The position numbers and the translations under genes were made by a program. The notes under the pieces are model-generated. The model searched no databases. It worked only from the letters and a program-made list of their open reading frames with translations, and was not told the origin of the DNA. Of a stretch of DNA of 64,000 nucleotides, positions 54,947-62,629 are shown piece after piece. Each line of letters begins with the position of its first letter. Within the stretch, counting starts at the first letter, position 1. This stretch comes from Solirubrobacter sp963848475. Lineage in GTDB: Bacteria > Actinomycetota > Thermoleophilia > Solirubrobacterales > Solirubrobacteraceae. Location of the stretch: assembly GCA_963848475.1 (NCBI GenBank), contig CAWKDW010000004.1, forward strand, positions 1-64,000. The letters are read 5' to 3'.

Positions 54947-55909
54947 TCACGCGCCACCGCCGAACTTCTGCAGCCGCTGCCGCACCGCCCAGCCGATCAG
55001 CGACAGGAAGACGCTGGAGACCATGATCACGGCGGCCATCGCGAACAACGTCGCGCCGTAGGGCTTGACCGTGATGCCCTCGGCGCCCTGCACGATCGCC
55101 GCCGCCAGCGGCAGCACCGGCTCGAACGCGAAGGTGACGCCATCGATCGGGTTCGGCGCGAAGATCACGCCGCCCGAGACCATGGCGAGCATGATCGCTT
55201 CGCCGAGCGCCCGCGCGAGCGCCAGCACGGCACCGGCGACGAGCGCGGGCCGCGCGGCGCGCAGGGAGATCGTCCACATCACGCGCATCCGGTTGGCCCC
55301 GAGCGCGAGCGCCCCCTCGGTCCACGAGTGCGGGACGGAGCGCAGCGCGTCGACCGCGATCGCGATCATGATCGGCACGATCATCACCGTCAGCAGCACG
55401 GTGGCGACGAGCAGCGACTGGCCGGTGAGCTGGATCACGTAGAAGACCGATTCCTTGCGCTCGCCGGAGATCAGGTGGTTGTTGACGAACGGGACGAGGA
55501 CGAGCACGCCGATCAGGCCGTAGATGACGCTCGGCACCCCGGCCAGCAGGCGCACGACGGGCTCGAGCGTGCGCGCCATGCCGGGCGGAGCGAAGGCGAC
55601 GATGAAGACGGCCGCCAGCGTCGAGACCACGAGCCCCAGCACCACGGCGCCGCCGGAGGCGAGCGCCGTGCCATAGAGCAGCGGCCACGCGCGCAGCGTG
55701 TACTCGAACGGCGCCTTGGACGAGAAGATCTGGTCGAGCTGCGTGTTCGCGTTGCCGCCCGAGCCGAACCACGCCGGGCCATTGGCCGCGAACGCCGGCC
55801 AGGCCGTGCGCGTCACGTACACGGCCATGCCGGCGATGACCAGCAGCACCAGCACGCCGGCGCCGCCGAGGATCGGCCCGACGCGGCGGTCAGACCACCA
55901 GCCGTCCAC
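54947..55909 (-). CDS. pstC: Phosphate ABC transporter permease PstC
   Basis: 320 residues with six membrane segments. Typical parts are WPLLYGTALASGGAVVLGLV, GVPSVIYGLIGVLVLVPFVN and the EAA loop LRSVPHSWTEGALALGANRM followed by RALGEAIMLAMVSG. GTG 55909 overlaps the TAG stop of pstS by one base. Confidence 0.94.
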   Translation of the reverse strand: MDGWWSDRRVGPILGGAGVLVLLVIAGMAVYVTRTAWPAFAANGPAWFGSGGNANTQLDQIFSSKAPFEYTLRAWPLLYGTALASGGAVVLGLVVSTLAAVFIVAFAPPGMARTLEPVVRLLAGVPSVIYGLIGVLVLVPFVNNHLISGERKESVFYVIQLTGQSLLVATVLLTVMIVPIMIAIAVDALRSVPHSWTEGALALGANRMRVMWTISLRAARPALVAGAVLALARALGEAIMLAMVSGGVIFAPNPIDGVTFAFEPVLPLAAAIVQGAEGITVKPYGATLFAMAAVIMVSSVFLSLIGWAVRQRLQKFGGGA

Positions 55910-56718
55910 TACTTGAACGGCACGTAGTCCTTCGCGACGATGCTGCCCTGGATGGCAGGCGAGCGCGCGAAGTCGATGAACTTCTTGACCGCGCCCTTGG
56001 GCTGACCAAGGGTCACGAACCAGAAGTTACGCACGCCCGGGTACTGGCCCGATTTGGCGTTGCGCAGGTTGCAGGCGACGCCCTTGTACGGAACGACGTG
56101 CGTGCCACCGGTGAACTTGAAGTCGACGTAGCCGATCGCCCGCGGGTCGCCGCCGACCGCGGTCTGGACGAGGCCGTTGGTGGCCTTCTGCGAGGCGCTC
56201 GGCGCGACATTGAGCGAGGGGCCCATGAAGATGTTCTTGAACGCGTCCTGGGTACCGGAGGCCTGCGTGCGGACGGCGAGGGCGATCGGGCCGCTGATCT
56301 TCGCGCCCTGGACGTCGTCCCAGCGGCGGATCTTGCCCGAGAAGATGTCCTGGACCTGCTGCTGGGACAGGTTGGTCATCGGGTTGTCGGGGTGCGTGAC
56401 GATGCAGACACCGTCGCGCGCCACCTTGTTGAAGACGAGGCCGCCCGGGTCGCCGCTCTGCAGGTCGCGGGAGGAGGCGCCGATCGAGACGCGCTTGCGG
56501 GCGACATCGCCGATGCCGATGTCCGAGCCGCCCTGCGAGATCGAGAACTTGACCGAGCCGGGGAACTTCTTGAGGTAGGCCTTCGCGAGTGACGTCTCGA
56601 GCGGATGCATCGAGGTCGAGCCACTCATCAGGATCGTGGTCTTCGCCTGCGCGGCGGTCGGGAACGCCGCCGCGGCGAGTGCGGCGAGTGCGATGAGGGC
56701 GGGACTCAGACGGTTCAC
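55909..56718 (-). CDS. pstS: Phosphate-binding protein PstS
   Basis: 269 residues. A Sec signal peptide ends near AQA-K with no lipobox Cys, so it is predicted to be secreted rather than lipidated, unusual if the cell is monoderm. Phosphate-site motifs are LMSGSTSMHPLETSLAKAYL, GGSDIGIGDVARKRVSIGAS, AVRTQASGTQDAFKNIFMGP and GGDPRAIGYVDFKF. GTG 56718 has AAGGAG upstream. It heads pstSCAB. The short class of PstS can also select phosphate over arsenate; the relevant residues cannot be scored by eye. Confidence 0.93.
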   Translation of the reverse strand: MNRLSPALIALAALAAAAFPTAAQAKTTILMSGSTSMHPLETSLAKAYLKKFPGSVKFSISQGGSDIGIGDVARKRVSIGASSRDLQSGDPGGLVFNKVARDGVCIVTHPDNPMTNLSQQQVQDIFSGKIRRWDDVQGAKISGPIALAVRTQASGTQDAFKNIFMGPSLNVAPSASQKATNGLVQTAVGGDPRAIGYVDFKFTGGTHVVPYKGVACNLRNAKSGQYPGVRNFWFVTLGQPKGAVKKFIDFARSPAIQGSIVAKDYVPFK

Positions 56719-56743
56719 GAGGCTCCTTGGAAAGCGGGTCGGT

Positions 56744-56763
56744 GCGGGCATGCGAATGCCCGC
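56744..56763 (-). promoter_or_regulatory. Hairpin in the pstS leader
   Basis: GCGGGCAT-GCGA-ATGCCCGC, a perfect 8-bp stem, 26 bp upstream of the pstS start. Could affect mRNA stability or translation. No clear PHO box is visible in this leader; GTTCTG and GTAAAG (56800, 56811) are 11 bp apart but match poorly. Confidence 0.35.
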
Positions 56764-56856
56764 AGCGGCGCAACTCTCGCTGCCTTCGGGGGCGGAGTTG
56801 TTCTGATCTCGTAAAGGCCGGTGCGATGGCCCCGTGTACGCGCCTAGGTTCGCGCC

Positions 56857-58743
56857 GTGCGCATCCTCGGCGTTCTCCTGGCCTGCCTGCTCCTGCCCGC
56901 GACCGCCGCGGCGAGCATCTCCGGCGTCACGCCGATCGACGGGCCATCGGCCGACATCGTCGATTTCGGCGGGACGGCGATGGCGCCCGACGGTACCGGC
57001 GGGATCGTGTATCGCAAGCGGGTGGACGGGCGCACGCACATCTTCGCCGCGCAGTTCGACGGCACGGGCTGGGGCACGCCGCAGCGCGTCGACGGCGGCC
57101 AGCGCTTCGATTCCTCCTGGCCCGCGATCGGCGCCGGCAACGGCGGCCGGCTCGTCGTGGTCTGGGTGCAGGAGTTCGGGCCGTCCTCGGACCGGATGTA
57201 CTCGGCCGGCCTGGACCCCGGCGCGCGTCGCTTCCAGGCGCCGGTGCCGGTCGACCTCAACGTCGGCGAGTCGACGGGGACGTCCCCGTCGGTGGCGATG
57301 AACGCCGGCGGCAGCGCCTATGTCAGCTACCTCGTCATGCAGACCCCGTCCGGCAACGACGCCGCGGGCTATGCGCCCGGCGAGCTGCGCGCCGCCCGCT
57401 ACGACGGCAGCTACTGGTCAGGCTTCGGCCTCCCGCTCAACCGCAATGCGCAGGCGGCGTTGCGGCTGCCGGAGCCGGGCGCGACGCCGCGCGTCACGAT
57501 CGACAGCACCGGCAACGGGATCCTCGCCTGGCAGGAGCCCGACGACGCGCTGATCGATCGCATCTGGGCGCGCCGCGTGTTCGGCACCAACGCCGGGATC
57601 GCGACCCAGGTCTCGCCCTCGAGCTGGGAGGGCCAGCCGCTGCGCGCGGGCGCCGATCAGTTCTCGCTGGACTCCGCCGGTTTCGGGCAGGGCGCGATCG
57701 CCTACCGCCAGCAGCCCGCGGTCGGTGGCCCGCTCGCCGGGACGCGGATCATGCTCGCCACGATCCCCGAGACCGCCTCGCCGGACGCGGCCGCGTTCGC
57801 TGCGCCGCGGATCGTCGACGGCGCCGGCGCGGGGGCGCCGCCGGTCGCGCCTGGTCCCCCGGTGGTCGCGGTCGATCGCGTCGGTGACACCGCGATCGCG
57901 TTCGGGTTCGCCCAGCGCAGCGTGCTGAGCTCCGCCGACGACCGCGCGGTGCGCGCGCCCGAACGACTCGACGACGGGCGCACGAGCATCCCGGGCGCGC
58001 CGGCCGTCGACGTCGCCGCCTCGGGCGCGGCCGTCGCGGCCTGGCAGGTCCGGCGCGGCTCGAGCGGCGGTGTCGGCATCACCGAGCGGCGCGCCGACGG
58101 CGTCCCGGTCAGCCAGGCGCTGGCCGCGCCCGCGGGCGGCGTGGTCGGCGGCTTCGCGCTCTCCGGCACCGGCCTCGGTGACGGGCTGATCGGCTGGAGT
58201 CAAGGCGGGCAGATCGCCGCCGTGGTGGTCGACGCGCCGCCCGATCCCTTCGCGGCCCAGACGCCGAGCGGCTACGTCCGCACGCCGCCCGTCGTGCGCT
58301 GGGACATGCCCCCACACGCGATCGGCGGCGTCAGCTTCGCGGTAACGATCGACGACGACACCGTCGCCGAGGATCTGAAGACGACCAAGCTCGCGCTGCG
58401 CCGCCGCGATCTCGACGACGGCGTCCACGTCCTGCAGGTCGTCGCGACCGACGCGGGCGGACAGGAGACGACGAGCCGCCCGGCGGACCTCAAGGTCGAC
58501 CTGAGCCGCCCGCGCGTGCGCGTCAAGCGCTTCCGCAACCGCCTCGTGCAGGTGACCGTGAGCGACGCGGCGAGCGGCGTGGACGCGGCGTCGGTGCGGG
58601 TGGCATGGGGCGACGGCAAGCGCTCCGCCGGACGCAGGATCGCCGCGCACCGCTACGCCGGTGGCGGGCCCTACCGCATGCTGGTGAGCGCGCGCGACAA
58701 GGCCGGCAACCGCGTGAGCGTTCGCGCGACGACGCGCCCGTAG
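56857..58743 (+). CDS. Secreted repeat protein (628 aa), beta-propeller-like
   Basis: Signal peptide (ILGVLLACLLLPATAAASIS) then repeating units: RLVVVWVQEFGPSSDRMYSA, NGILAWQEPDDALIDRIWAR, GAAVAAWQVRRGSSGGVGIT, DGLIGWSQGGQIAAVVVDAP. The C-terminal 150 residues are Ig-like (VRVKRFRNRLVQVTVSDAAS). The layout parallels the protein at 48019. TAGGTT (56845-56850) lies 6 nt before GTG 56857, so the mRNA is probably leaderless; it is divergent from pstS. Confidence 0.82.
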   Translation: MRILGVLLACLLLPATAAASISGVTPIDGPSADIVDFGGTAMAPDGTGGIVYRKRVDGRTHIFAAQFDGTGWGTPQRVDGGQRFDSSWPAIGAGNGGRLVVVWVQEFGPSSDRMYSAGLDPGARRFQAPVPVDLNVGESTGTSPSVAMNAGGSAYVSYLVMQTPSGNDAAGYAPGELRAARYDGSYWSGFGLPLNRNAQAALRLPEPGATPRVTIDSTGNGILAWQEPDDALIDRIWARRVFGTNAGIATQVSPSSWEGQPLRAGADQFSLDSAGFGQGAIAYRQQPAVGGPLAGTRIMLATIPETASPDAAAFAAPRIVDGAGAGAPPVAPGPPVVAVDRVGDTAIAFGFAQRSVLSSADDRAVRAPERLDDGRTSIPGAPAVDVAASGAAVAAWQVRRGSSGGVGITERRADGVPVSQALAAPAGGVVGGFALSGTGLGDGLIGWSQGGQIAAVVVDAPPDPFAAQTPSGYVRTPPVVRWDMPPHAIGGVSFAVTIDDDTVAEDLKTTKLALRRRDLDDGVHVLQVVATDAGGQETTSRPADLKVDLSRPRVRVKRFRNRLVQVTVSDAASGVDAASVRVAWGDGKRSAGRRIAAHRYAGGGPYRMLVSARDKAGNRVSVRATTRP

Positions 58744-58763
58744 CCGTGTTCGCGGCGTAGCGA

Positions 58764-58789
58764 TACGATTTCAATCGATGGCCATCGAT
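58764..58789 (+). promoter_or_regulatory. arsR promoter with ATCGAT-N4-ATCGAT operator
   Basis: -10 TACGAT (58764-58769) is followed by the 16-bp perfect palindrome ATCGATGGCCATCGAT (58774-58789), which contains the start codon at 58778. The preceding TTCA plus half-site recurs upstream of the GAPDH gene at 61372-61391. Confidence 0.65.
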
Positions 58790-59134
58790 ATGGAACTCAC
58801 GCCGAAGACGAAGCGCCCGAACGGTTCTGAGCCGTGTTGCGAGCCGGTCGTCTATCCCGATGTGGATCGTGCCAAGGCGCTGCGGATGGCGGAGGTCGCG
58901 AAGGCGCTGGGCGATCCGATCCGGTTGCAGCTCGTCGACGTGCTGCGCAAGCACGCGGGCCAGGTCTGCGTCTACGAGCTGATTCCGCTCTTCGACGTCG
59001 GTCAGGCGACCGTCAGCCATCACCTGGGCAAGCTGCGCAAGGCCGGGATCGTCGATTCCGAGCGGCGCGGGCTGTGGGCGTACTACTACGTGGTTCCGGG
59101 CGCCCTGGACGAGCTCGCCGCGTGGCTCGACTGA
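58778..59134 (+). CDS. arsR: Arsenic-responsive ArsR repressor (Cys-Cys...Cys type)
   Basis: 118 residues. Winged helix with AEVAKALGDPIRLQLVDVLR and recognition helix QATVSHHLGKLRKAGIVDSE. Cysteines are at 20, 21 (SEPCCEP) and 64 (GQVCVYEL). An adjacent pair plus a third Cys in the helix preceding the HTH matches the As(III) site described for Corynebacterium glutamicum ArsR1 (Cys15, 16, 55). ATG 58778 fits a leaderless start; ATG 58790 is an alternative that leaves the operator outside the gene. Tail-to-tail with arsJ, overlapping it by 49 bp. Confidence 0.92.
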   Translation: MAIDMELTPKTKRPNGSEPCCEPVVYPDVDRAKALRMAEVAKALGDPIRLQLVDVLRKHAGQVCVYELIPLFDVGQATVSHHLGKLRKAGIVDSERRGLWAYYYVVPGALDELAAWLD

Positions 59135-60330
59135 GCCCGCGGCAGAAGCAGCGAGAGCGCGCCCGCGGCGAGCACGAACGCCGTCGACGCCCACAGGCAG
59201 GCCTCCAGGCCGCGCCACTGGTAGAGGAGGCCGGAGAGGATCGTGCCTGCCAGGCGTCCCGCTGCGTTGGCCATGTAATAGAAGCCGACGTTCATCGCGA
59301 CCTTGTCACCTTCGGCGTAGGCGAGGATCAGGTAGGAGTGCACCGCGGAGTTGAGCGCGAAGATGACGCCGAACGCGATCAGCCCGCCGACGATCACCAC
59401 CGTCGGGTCCGCGTCGGCCCCGAGCGCGAGCGCGATCCCCGCCGGGAACGCGGCGAGCACGAAGGCCAGCTTCGCCGCGCTCCGGCCGTCCGGGTCGCGC
59501 GTGAGGCGTGGAGCTGACGCCTGGACGATGCCGTAGCCGATGACCCAGACCGCCATGAAGCTGCCGACCTCCCAGAAGCTCCAGTCGAGCTCCGTGCGCA
59601 GGTAGACCGGGAGCCCGACGACGAACCACACGTCGCGCGACGCGAACAGGAAGATCCGCGCCGCGGCCAGCAGGTTGATCGCCCGGCTGTTGGAGAACAT
59701 CTGCCTGAACCTGGCCTTGGGATCCGGCGTGCCGAGCTGCCCGCGCATCAACGCGACGACCGCGGCGAGCGCGCTCCCGACGAGCACGGCCAGGATCAGC
59801 AGCGCGCTCTGGAAGCCGACCAGCGTCAGCAGCAGCCCGCCGAGGAAGAAGCCGACGCCCTTGAGTGCGTTCTTGGAGCCGGTCAGGATCGCGACCCAGC
59901 GGTAGAGCTCCCCGGCGTCGTCCTGGCGAACGACGAGCTTGACCGCGCTCTTGGAGCTCATCTTCGTGAGGTCCTTGGCGATCCCCGACAGCGCTTGGGA
60001 AACCATGACGTACGCGACCACGAGCCACGACTCGGGCACCAGGGCGAGCATCAGCAGCGCGATGAGCTGGGTGCCGAGGCCCATCATCAGCGTCGCCTTC
60101 AGGCCCAGCCGCGCGGCCAGCCAGCCGCCGACGAGGTTGGTGACGATGCCGAACACCTCGTAGAACAGAAACAGCGACGCGACCGCGAACGGGCTATAGC
60201 CGAGCTCGTAGAAGTAGAAGAGCACGAGCACCCGGATCGCGCCGTCGGCGATCGTGTCGGCCCAGTACGCGCCCGTGACGAGGACGTAGTTGCGCAGGTC
60301 CGAGCCTGCGCGCGGCGCCGTGCTAGCCAC
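59086..60330 (-). CDS. arsJ: ArsJ organoarsenical (1-arseno-3-phosphoglycerate) efflux MFS
   Basis: 414 residues with 11-12 membrane segments. ArsJ-specific sequence: LRNYVLVTGAYWADTIADGA, FYFYELGYSPFAVASLFLFY, GIVTNLVGGWLAARLGLKAT, and SGIAKDLTKMSSKSAVKLVV. ArsJ exports 1-arseno-3-phosphoglycerate made by the partner GAPDH from arsenate, after which the product hydrolyses outside. The GTG start 60330 is the best candidate (SDLRNY at residue 9). It lies directly after the GAPDH gene and overlaps arsR at the 3' end. Confidence 0.93.
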   Translation of the reverse strand: MASTAPRAGSDLRNYVLVTGAYWADTIADGAIRVLVLFYFYELGYSPFAVASLFLFYEVFGIVTNLVGGWLAARLGLKATLMMGLGTQLIALLMLALVPESWLVVAYVMVSQALSGIAKDLTKMSSKSAVKLVVRQDDAGELYRWVAILTGSKNALKGVGFFLGGLLLTLVGFQSALLILAVLVGSALAAVVALMRGQLGTPDPKARFRQMFSNSRAINLLAAARIFLFASRDVWFVVGLPVYLRTELDWSFWEVGSFMAVWVIGYGIVQASAPRLTRDPDGRSAAKLAFVLAAFPAGIALALGADADPTVVIVGGLIAFGVIFALNSAVHSYLILAYAEGDKVAMNVGFYYMANAAGRLAGTILSGLLYQWRGLEACLWASTAFVLAAGALSLLLPRAQSSHAASSSRAPGTT

Positions 60331-61358
60331 GACCGCCGGCCGCCGCCGGCAAGCTCGAGCGAGACCGTCCGCGCCAGCTCGACCAGCCGGTTCGCGTACC
60401 CCCACTCGTTGTCGTACCAGGCCAGCACCTTGACCTGCGTCGCGTCGATGACCATCGTCGACAGCGCGTCGACGATCCCGGACCGCGGATCGTCCTTGTA
60501 GTCGACCGAGACCAGCGGGCGCTCCTCGTAGCCGAGGATGCCGTGCAGCGGCCCGGAGGCCGCTGCGGCGAGGAGCGCGTTGACCTCCTGAACCGTCGTC
60601 GGGCGGGCGACCTCGAACACGCAATCGGTGAGTGATGCGTTCAGCAGCGGCACGCGGACGGCGAGCCCGTCGAGGCGGCCCTCGAGCTCGGGGAAGATCA
60701 GGCCGATCGCCGTCGCCGATCCCGTCGTCGTCGGGATCAGCGACACGCTGGCGGCACGGGCGCGGCGCAGGTCCTTGTGCGGCGCGTCGACGATCGTCTG
60801 CGTGTTGGTCATGTCGTGCAGCGTCGTGATCGACCCGCGCAGGATCCCGATCCCCTCGTGGATGACCTTGACCACCGGTGCGAGGCAGTTGGTCGTGCAC
60901 GACGCCGCCGTGATCACGTCGTGACGGCGCGGGTCATAGTCGCCGTCGTTGACGCCGACGACCACGTTGACCGCGTCCTGCTTGACCGGTGCCGCGACGA
61001 TCACCTTCTGCACGCCGCGCCGGAAGTACGGCTCCAGCGCCTCGCGCGTCCGAAAGCGGCCCGAGCACTCGAGCACGACCTCGACACCGTGCTCGTCCCA
61101 CGGCACGTCGCCGGGCGATGCGAGCTGGCTGTAGCCGATCGAGGTGCCGTCGATGGTGAAGTCTCGGCCCTCGCCGCGGACGTCCCGCGGCCATCGGCCG
61201 TGGACGGAGTCGAAGGTCAGCAGGTGCGCCGAAGTCGCCGCGTCTCCCTTGAGCTCGTTGACATGCGCGAACTCGAACTCCGGCCAGCCCCACGAAGCAC
61301 GCAACGCCAGCCGGCCCATCCGCCCCAACCCATTGATACCGATCCGAGTCGCATCCAT
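60099..61358 (-). CDS. ArsJ-associated glyceraldehyde-3-phosphate dehydrogenase; 3' end uncertain
   Basis: GAPDH with IGINGLGRMGRLALRASWGW, catalytic ITAASCTTNCLAPVVKVIHE, TLHDMTNTQTIVDAPHKDLR and WYDNEWGYANRLVELARTV. In gapdh-arsJ pairs this enzyme uses arsenate in place of phosphate to form 1-arseno-3-phosphoglycerate. Family homology ends near 60330, but the frame has no stop there and runs to 60099 inside arsJ; a base error hiding a TAG at 60325-60323 is likely. TAAGCT (61366-61371, minus) is 7 nt before ATG 61358, with an ArsR box immediately upstream. Confidence 0.92.
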   Translation of the reverse strand: MDATRIGINGLGRMGRLALRASWGWPEFEFAHVNELKGDAATSAHLLTFDSVHGRWPRDVRGEGRDFTIDGTSIGYSQLASPGDVPWDEHGVEVVLECSGRFRTREALEPYFRRGVQKVIVAAPVKQDAVNVVVGVNDGDYDPRRHDVITAASCTTNCLAPVVKVIHEGIGILRGSITTLHDMTNTQTIVDAPHKDLRRARAASVSLIPTTTGSATAIGLIFPELEGRLDGLAVRVPLLNASLTDCVFEVARPTTVQEVNALLAAAASGPLHGILGYEERPLVSVDYKDDPRSGIVDALSTMVIDATQVKVLAWYDNEWGYANRLVELARTVSLELAGGGRRSWLARRRAQARTCATTSSSRARTGPTRSPTARSGCSCSSTSTSSAIARSRSRRCFCSTRCSASSPTSSAAGWPRGWA

Positions 61359-61365
61359 GGACTCG

Positions 61366-61391
61366 AGCTTATTCAATCGATGCTTATCGTT
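61366..61391 (-). promoter_or_regulatory. gapdh-arsJ promoter with ArsR box
   Basis: ATCGAT-GCTT-ATCGTT (61376-61391) matches the arsR operator in 11 of 12 half-site bases, and both are preceded by TTCA on the plus strand. It sits directly upstream of the -10 TAAGCT, so bound ArsR would block RNA polymerase. It overlaps the end of the second MFS gene. Confidence 0.65.
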
Positions 61392-62629
61392 TCTTTCACA
61401 CGATCGCCGGCCCGGTGCTCGGCCTCGTAGGCCAGCGCCGCCGCGATCACGGCGAGCGCCGAGAGCGTCCACAACAGCGTGGTGTAGCCGAAGGCGGCGG
61501 CATAGAGCGCGGCGGCGAACGGGCCGACGGCTCGCGCGGCGGTGGTCATCGAGCCGGCGACGCTGGAGATCGTGCCGTATGCGCCGGGGCCGTAGAGGTC
61601 GGCGATCGCGGTGGCGCGCGCCAGCGTGGCCATGCCGTTGCCCATCCCGAGCAGCACGAGGCCCGCGATCACGGCGACCGTCGACGGCACGCTGACGACG
61701 ATCGCGACCCCGGCGGCGATCAGCACGAACACGCTCGCCGTCGCGGCCGGCCGGGGAAGGCGCGCCGCGACCGGGACGAAGAGCAGGCGGCCAGGGATCT
61801 GGGACACGCCGATCAGGCCGACCGCGAAGGCGGCGAAGCCTGGCGAGTGTCCACGTTCGATCAGGAACGGGATCGCGAACAGGCCCACCGCGACGGTGCT
61901 GACCAGACCCAGGACGAAGGCGATCGACAAGAGCCAGAAGGTCAACGACCGCAGCGCGTCGCCGGCCGGGGTCGACTGCGCCGTCGCCCGCATCCTCACG
62001 TGCTCCGGCGCCGGACGCAGCACCAGTCCATGCAGCGGCACGGTGATGACGGCCAGGATCGCGGCCAGGATCAACAGGGCGTCGCGCCAGCCGTAGGCGT
62101 CGATCAGCACCTGGGAGAGCGGGAGGAAGATGAAGCTCGCCAGCGCGGCGACCAGCGTCAGCGCGGTCATCGCACGCCGACGCTCGACCGGGGCCGTGAA
62201 GTGCTTCGCGATGACCGTGAAGGCCGGTTCGTAGAGCACCGCAGCCATCACGAGACCGATGCCGAACCACAGCGCGTAGAACGCCGCGAGTCCGTGGACC
62301 TGGGACCATCCGACGACGAGTCCGGCGCCGGCGAGCGACGCGAGCGTCATCAGCGTGCGCGGACTGCGCCGGTCGAGGAAGCGGCCGACGCCGATGCCCG
62401 CCACGGCGGCGACGGCGAGCGCCAGCGAGTACGCACCGGTCAGTTGCGTCGCCGAGTATCCGAGGTCCGCCTGCATCGGGATCAGGAACACCGCGAACGC
62501 GTAGTAGAAGACCCCCCACGACACCGTTTCGGTGACTGAGAGTGCGCCCACGATCGCCCAGGCTCGGCGGCGCCAGGTGGCGCGCGCGGGCCCGGGCGTG
62601 CGGTTGATGGTGCGCGCGTCGGGGTTCAC
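61373..62629 (-). CDS. MFS transporter in the arsenic cluster (OFA/monocarboxylate-like)
   Basis: 418 residues, 12 membrane segments: SVTETVSWGVFYYAFAVFLI, GRFLDRRSPRTLMTLASLAG, EPAFTVIAKHFTAPVERRRA, GIGVG and FVPVAARLPRPAATA. It is distinct from ArsJ and closer to the oxalate-formate/monocarboxylate-type MFS. GTG 62629 overlaps the stop of the flavoprotein by 4 bp, so the two are co-translated, and its stop lies 15 bp before the GAPDH start. Export of an arsenic compound made by the flavoprotein is a reasonable guess, not shown. Confidence 0.8.
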   Translation of the reverse strand: MNPDARTINRTPGPARATWRRRAWAIVGALSVTETVSWGVFYYAFAVFLIPMQADLGYSATQLTGAYSLALAVAAVAGIGVGRFLDRRSPRTLMTLASLAGAGLVVGWSQVHGLAAFYALWFGIGLVMAAVLYEPAFTVIAKHFTAPVERRRAMTALTLVAALASFIFLPLSQVLIDAYGWRDALLILAAILAVITVPLHGLVLRPAPEHVRMRATAQSTPAGDALRSLTFWLLSIAFVLGLVSTVAVGLFAIPFLIERGHSPGFAAFAVGLIGVSQIPGRLLFVPVAARLPRPAATASVFVLIAAGVAIVVSVPSTVAVIAGLVLLGMGNGMATLARATAIADLYGPGAYGTISSVAGSMTTAARAVGPFAAALYAAAFGYTTLLWTLSALAVIAAALAYEAEHRAGDRVKETISID

